Source: Finegoldia magna_J
Lineage (GTDB): Bacteria; Bacillota; Clostridia; Tissierellales; Peptoniphilaceae
Assembly (NCBI RefSeq): GCF_002243175.1
Contig: NZ_NDYF01000016.1
Location: 124,001 to 188,000 of the forward strand
Length of the DNA: 64,000 nt
Reading direction: 5' to 3'
Shown here: positions 60,524 through 64,000 of the stretch, in pieces
How the letters are laid out: each line of letters begins with the position of its first letter
Numbering within the stretch: position 1 is the first letter of the stretch
The notes under the pieces: model-generated
Told to the model about the DNA's origin: nothing
What the model saw: only the letters and a program-made list of their open reading frames with translations
The model's database searches: none
Translations under genes and position numbers: made by a program

Positions 60524-60545
60524 AGCCACATTATGTGGCTTTTTA
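60524..60545 (+). terminator. Terminator of hicB
   Basis: AAGCCACA pairs with TGTGGCTT around a three-base loop, then T run. It closely matches the terminator at 59060. Confidence 0.85.
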
Positions 60546-62114
60546 CTTCTCAAAAATTAATTTTTTATTCTTTAATTTTGCTTGTAAAGGAAATTTACGC
60601 GCAATTTCTTGATTATGGGATATATATATTAAAGTTAAGTTTTCTAAATTAAGCAGATTATCAATGATTACATTCAAATCATTTAGGTCTATATTTGAAA
60701 TTCCTTCGTCAATTATAAGAGTTCTCTTTCCTTTATACAGTGCTCTTGCTAATTCTACTCTTTGCTTTTCTCCATAAGAAAGATTAATTAGACTACCATT
60801 ATACGGTGCTTCATGTGGATTTATAAGGCAAATATCAAGCACTTTATTATATTGTTTTGCATTAAAATCAGAATCTAAAACTATATTATCTTCTAAGTCG
60901 CCTTGGAAAATATATGGCTCAGGAGGAATATAGGCACCATTATAATATTTTAATTGTCCAAAATCTATGTCTCCATTATCTGCAGTTTGATTTCCTGTAA
61001 TAATATCAACCAATGTTGATTTCCCAGACCCAGACTTCCCAATAATAGATACTTTATCACAATCTTTTATTTTAAATTCTATATCATTCAAAATAATATT
61101 GTCGTTAAAACTTACAGAAATATCTCTCATATTTATTTCTGTTGACAATTCATCTTTTTCACTAAAAGTTTCTAAATTAATAACTTCATTAATTCTTTCA
61201 GATGAAATCTTTGCCGCTGCAAAATTAAAGTTAAGCTCATTTAATTCTTCCAATGAAGTTATCATCTTTGTTAAGTAATCTAAATATGCAATTATTGAAC
61301 CTATTGTAAATAATTTATCCACCGTCATTAAGCTTCCCATTAATAAGACTATAAATGGCATCAAATATAGTAGATAATTTATAGTAATTTTACCAGTATT
61401 TCTCATTACGCCAAGCTTAATATTTGAATCTCTTTTATCCACAATAGATTTATCATAAATTTTATAACTATATTTTTCGTATGAATTTATTTTTATCGAA
61501 ACTATCCTATTCATTAAAGATATCAATGTATTTCTAGAATCCGATAATGTCTTGATGTAAATTTTAGAAAGTTCATGTATCTTTTTCTTAAAGAAATTCG
61601 TAAATAAAAAATAAATTATTACAAACGAAAAGATTACTAATGATATTCTCCATGATATATAAACCAGCATCGCTAAAGATATAATTGTCACAATTATGTT
61701 TCTAAGTGCATTTACAATAACGTCTATTAAAAATACAGACATATTCTTAATATCATCTTCCGTTCTAGTAATTAAATCTCCCACTTCATATTCTTTTGTG
61801 TCACTCAATTTTGAAAAAAATATATGATAAAATATATCTCCCCTAACATCTCTTACTATCTTACAGTTTGTTGTATAAAAAATTTTATTATGTATCCATT
61901 CAAATATATGACTAACCGTATGTAATGAAATGATGACCAATATAGTATTTATTATTGCTTTATAATCTTTGATAGCTATATAATCATCAATAATTTTCAT
62001 TTTTAATATTGGAATTAGCATTGTTAAAAGTGGTGAAATTATAAGAAATATAAGTCCTATTAGAATTGTTTTTATGTATTTTGTTGAATGTTTTAATATT
62101 ATATTATTTTTCAT
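60543..62114 (-). CDS. ABC exporter with fused membrane and ATPase domains
   Basis: A 523-residue protein. Six membrane helices occupy about residues 15-290 in the MsbA/LmrA pattern (RDVRGDIFYHIFFSKLSDTKEYEVGDLITRTEDD is the coupling region). The NBD starts at about 325: Walker A IIGKSGSGKSTLVDI, signature NLSYGEKQRVELARAL, Walker B TLIIDEGIS and switch His in YISHNQ. The NBD is shorter than usual between Walker A and the signature. The gene stands alone. The substrate (drug, peptide or lipid) is unknown. AAAGGG precedes the ATG. Confidence 0.9.
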   Translation of the reverse strand: MKNNIILKHSTKYIKTILIGLIFLIISPLLTMLIPILKMKIIDDYIAIKDYKAIINTILVIISLHTVSHIFEWIHNKIFYTTNCKIVRDVRGDIFYHIFFSKLSDTKEYEVGDLITRTEDDIKNMSVFLIDVIVNALRNIIVTIISLAMLVYISWRISLVIFSFVIIYFLFTNFFKKKIHELSKIYIKTLSDSRNTLISLMNRIVSIKINSYEKYSYKIYDKSIVDKRDSNIKLGVMRNTGKITINYLLYLMPFIVLLMGSLMTVDKLFTIGSIIAYLDYLTKMITSLEELNELNFNFAAAKISSERINEVINLETFSEKDELSTEINMRDISVSFNDNIILNDIEFKIKDCDKVSIIGKSGSGKSTLVDIITGNQTADNGDIDFGQLKYYNGAYIPPEPYIFQGDLEDNIVLDSDFNAKQYNKVLDICLINPHEAPYNGSLINLSYGEKQRVELARALYKGKRTLIIDEGISNIDLNDLNVIIDNLLNLENLTLIYISHNQEIARKFPLQAKLKNKKLIFEK

Positions 62115-62304
62115 TTTTTCCCTTTCAATAATTTGAATAATAAAAGAATTTTATTTAAATGTTAATTAAGATAATGCTTGTATTGAATATACCATTTATT
62201 ACGTTAACTGTCTATTTATTCAAATGGTGTTTCTGTTTTGATTTTTGTGTTTTTGTGATAATATTAAAGGTAAAGAAATTTTTTAATGATGATGAGAGGT
62301 CAAT

Positions 62305-62724
62305 ATGAGAAAATCTTGGAATGAATATTTTATGGATTTGGCATTGAATGTTGCGACACGAAGCACTTGTGACAGGGCTTTTGTCGGTTGTGTGTTGGTG
62401 AATTCTGACAACAGGATTGTATCGACAGGTTACAATGGTGCTATTAGTGGCAATCCTCACTGCGACGAGGTTGGTCACACTTTGCGTGACGGACATTGTA
62501 TTGCTACGATTCACGCGGAGATGAATGCTTTGTTGTATTGTGCGAAAGAAGGAATTGCTGTGAAGGGTTGTATTTGTTATGTGACTCATTTTCCTTGTTT
62601 GAACTGCACGAAATCTTTAATTCAAGCTGGAATTAGCAAGATTTATTATCACGAAGCTTATCGTGTAGATGATTATGCGATTGAATTGTTAGACCGAAAT
62701 AATATTGAATATATCCAAATTTAA
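62305..62724 (+). CDS. comEB: dCMP deaminase (ComE-like)
   Basis: A 139-residue zinc deaminase that makes dUMP from dCMP. Ligands are visible in TIHAEMNALL (HAE) and FPCLNCTKSLIQAGI (PCxxC). STCDRAFVGCVLV and GYNGAISGNPHCDEVGH match the substrate loop. GAGAGG precedes the ATG. Pyruvate carboxylase follows after 11 bp, so they may share a transcript. The 190-bp gap before it (62115-62304) shows nothing more than AT-rich promoter-like sequence. Confidence 0.93.
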   Translation: MRKSWNEYFMDLALNVATRSTCDRAFVGCVLVNSDNRIVSTGYNGAISGNPHCDEVGHTLRDGHCIATIHAEMNALLYCAKEGIAVKGCICYVTHFPCLNCTKSLIQAGISKIYYHEAYRVDDYAIELLDRNNIEYIQI

Positions 62725-62735
62725 AGAGGTGTAGT

Positions 62736-64000
62736 ATGGATAAAATAAAAAAACTTCTAGTGGCAAACCGTGGCGAGATTGCTATAAGAATTTTTAGAGC
62801 TTGTAGTGAGCTTGGAATAAGAAGCGTTGCGATTTATAGCGAAGAGGACAAGACTTCCCTTTTCAGAACGAAAGCTGACGAATCGTATTTGATAAAGGAT
62901 GCGGCATCACCTTTGTCGAGTTATTTAGATATCGAAAAAATCATTGCGATTGCAAAATCCAAACACTGCGATGCTATTCATCCTGGTTATGGATTTTTGA
63001 GTGAAAATGCAGAATTTGCGAGACGTTGCAAGGAAAACGGAATAATTTTCGTGGGTCCTGATGAATCTGTCCTACATAGTTTAGGTGACAAGGTCCAATC
63101 GAAGTTAGTTGCCAAAAAAGCCGGCGTACAAACTATCGAAGGCGTGGAGACTCCTATCAGAAATAAAAATGAAGCATTGGAAATCGCAAACCAAATCGGC
63201 TATCCAGTTATGGTAAAAGCTTGTGCTGGTGGCGGCGGACGTGGAATGAGAATTGTCGAAAAAGAATCCGATTTGATGAGTTCTTTCGTCAGCGCACAAA
63301 ACGAATCCAAGAAAGCTTTCGGATCAGACGATATGTTTATCGAAAAATACATCCGCAATCCAAAACACATTGAGGTGCAAATCATAGCCGACAATCACGG
63401 AAATATTCTTCACTTATACGAGAGAGATTGTTCCATTCAAAGACGTCACCAAAAGGTTGTGGAATTCGCTCCTGCATTTTCGATTTCTGAAAAGACAAAA
63501 AACGAACTTCACAACGATGCCATCAAAATCTGCAAAGAAGTTGGCTACACAAACGCCGGTACTGTAGAATTTTTGGTGGACGAAGATGAAAATCACTATT
63601 TCATCGAAGTAAACCCAAGAGTTCAAGTAGAACACACAGTTAGTGAACTTATCACTGGGATTGATATCGTACAAACTCAAATTCTGATAGCAGACGGCAA
63701 AAGTTTTGATTCAGATGAGATAGGAATTTATTCACAAGACGATGTTCACTGCAATGGTTACGCAATTCAATGCCGTATCACGACAGAAGATCCTTCGAAT
63801 AATTTCATGCCTGATACTGGTAAGATTGATTTGTATCGTACAAGTTCCGGATTCGGCGTGAGACTTGACGGTGGAAATGGATTCACAGGCTCAGTAATCA
63901 CACCATATTACGATTCGCTTTTGGTTAAAATCACTGCCTTCTCCAGAACATTCAACGACACAATCAACAAAGCAATCCGTGCTTTGAGAGAAACGAAAAT
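62736..64000 (+). CDS. pyc: Pyruvate carboxylase, N-terminal part (runs off window)
   Basis: The first 421 codons (from ATG 62736, behind AAAGAGGTG) have no stop and leave the window. They encode the biotin carboxylase domain: LLVANRGEIAIRIFRA, IHPGYGFLSENAEFA, ATP-grasp KACAGGGGRGMR, ERDCSIQRRHQKVVEFAP and EVNPRVQVEHTVSE. GYAIQCRITTEDPSNNFMPDTG and RLDGGNGFTGSVITPYYDSLLVK favour pyruvate carboxylase over acetyl-CoA carboxylase. It would refill oxaloacetate from pyruvate. The carboxyltransferase and biotinyl parts lie beyond the window. Confidence 0.93.
   Translation, partial: MDKIKKLLVANRGEIAIRIFRACSELGIRSVAIYSEEDKTSLFRTKADESYLIKDAASPLSSYLDIEKIIAIAKSKHCDAIHPGYGFLSENAEFARRCKENGIIFVGPDESVLHSLGDKVQSKLVAKKAGVQTIEGVETPIRNKNEALEIANQIGYPVMVKACAGGGGRGMRIVEKESDLMSSFVSAQNESKKAFGSDDMFIEKYIRNPKHIEVQIIADNHGNILHLYERDCSIQRRHQKVVEFAPAFSISEKTKNELHNDAIKICKEVGYTNAGTVEFLVDEDENHYFIEVNPRVQVEHTVSELITGIDIVQTQILIADGKSFDSDEIGIYSQDDVHCNGYAIQCRITTEDPSNNFMPDTGKIDLYRTSSGFGVRLDGGNGFTGSVITPYYDSLLVKITAFSRTFNDTINKAIRALRETK

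Noticed and set aside
62212..62589. 125-codon minus-strand frame over the dCMP deaminase gene
   Set aside because: The plus strand encodes a complete zinc deaminase with HAE and PCxxC motifs. The other frame is a shadow.

Overview
The window is low-GC Firmicutes DNA with small intergenic gaps and strong purine-rich ribosome binding sites. The gene set suggests an anaerobic Gram-positive coccus of the Peptoniphilaceae, and Finegoldia magna is my best guess. It includes CWB2-anchored and LPXTG-type surface proteins with PxxP spacers, a double-cubane-type 2-hydroxyacyl-CoA dehydratase homologue, PTS transport, pyruvate carboxylase and a non-DAP-type MurE motif. The species call is inference, not a match I could compute. 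I saw no rRNA, tRNA, CRISPR array or intact insertion sequence.

Layout. 1-1.3 kb: the end of an MFS transporter and two tandem small M50-like metalloprotease homologues. 1.7-11.3 kb: a minus-strand housekeeping run (P-loop protein, radical SAM protein, Bcp peroxiredoxin, HAD phosphatase, DUF1292 protein, PepD, an orphan HipA-like kinase, prfB with its programmed frameshift, secA). 11.8-12.5 kb: a RelB/RelE-type toxin-antitoxin pair. 12.8-16.8 kb: an ascorbate-family PTS (IIA-IIB-IIC) with a transaldolase, behind a palindromic operator, plus an AEC permease. 17.2-23.0 kb: a decayed peptide-maturation and export locus next to an AgrC/AgrA-like system, with LytTR-type direct repeats in the operon promoter. 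23.6-32.6 kb: Wzx-like flippase, double-cubane protein, MurE, a membrane protein, PPK2, a luciferase-like monooxygenase and ribokinase.

32.8-47.1 kb is the surface-protein region: a 1470-residue BspA-like LRR protein ending in CWB2 modules, a 2155-residue protein with 15 G5-like repeats and an LPKAG sorting signal, a 434-residue CWB2 protein, and two small membrane proteins that share a motif with a third at 28.6 kb. 47.2-51.6 kb: a Panacea/MazF-like toxin-antitoxin pair, an AEC-like permease, an ABC operon and a repeat-bearing lipoprotein. 52.2-55.1 kb: a P-type cation ATPase behind a yybP-ykoY (manganese) riboswitch. 56-59 kb: YbaK, a glutamate-cysteine ligase homologue and an overlapping glutathionylspermidine-synthase-like ATP-grasp enzyme, a compact candidate thiol pathway. 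59.2-60.5 kb: a toxin-antitoxin islet. 60.5-64 kb: an ABC exporter, dCMP deaminase and the start of pyruvate carboxylase.

The most novel signal is a family of intergenic elements, about 160-280 bp, in at least eight copies (1.4, 11.5, 16.9, 23.3, 26.6, 26.8, 51.8 and 52.0 kb). Each intact copy has matched imperfect terminal inverted repeats and an internal hairpin. The arms of that hairpin differ between copies but stay complementary within a copy, so structure rather than sequence is conserved. A ninth locus at 31.6 kb looks like two element ends joined into one hairpin.
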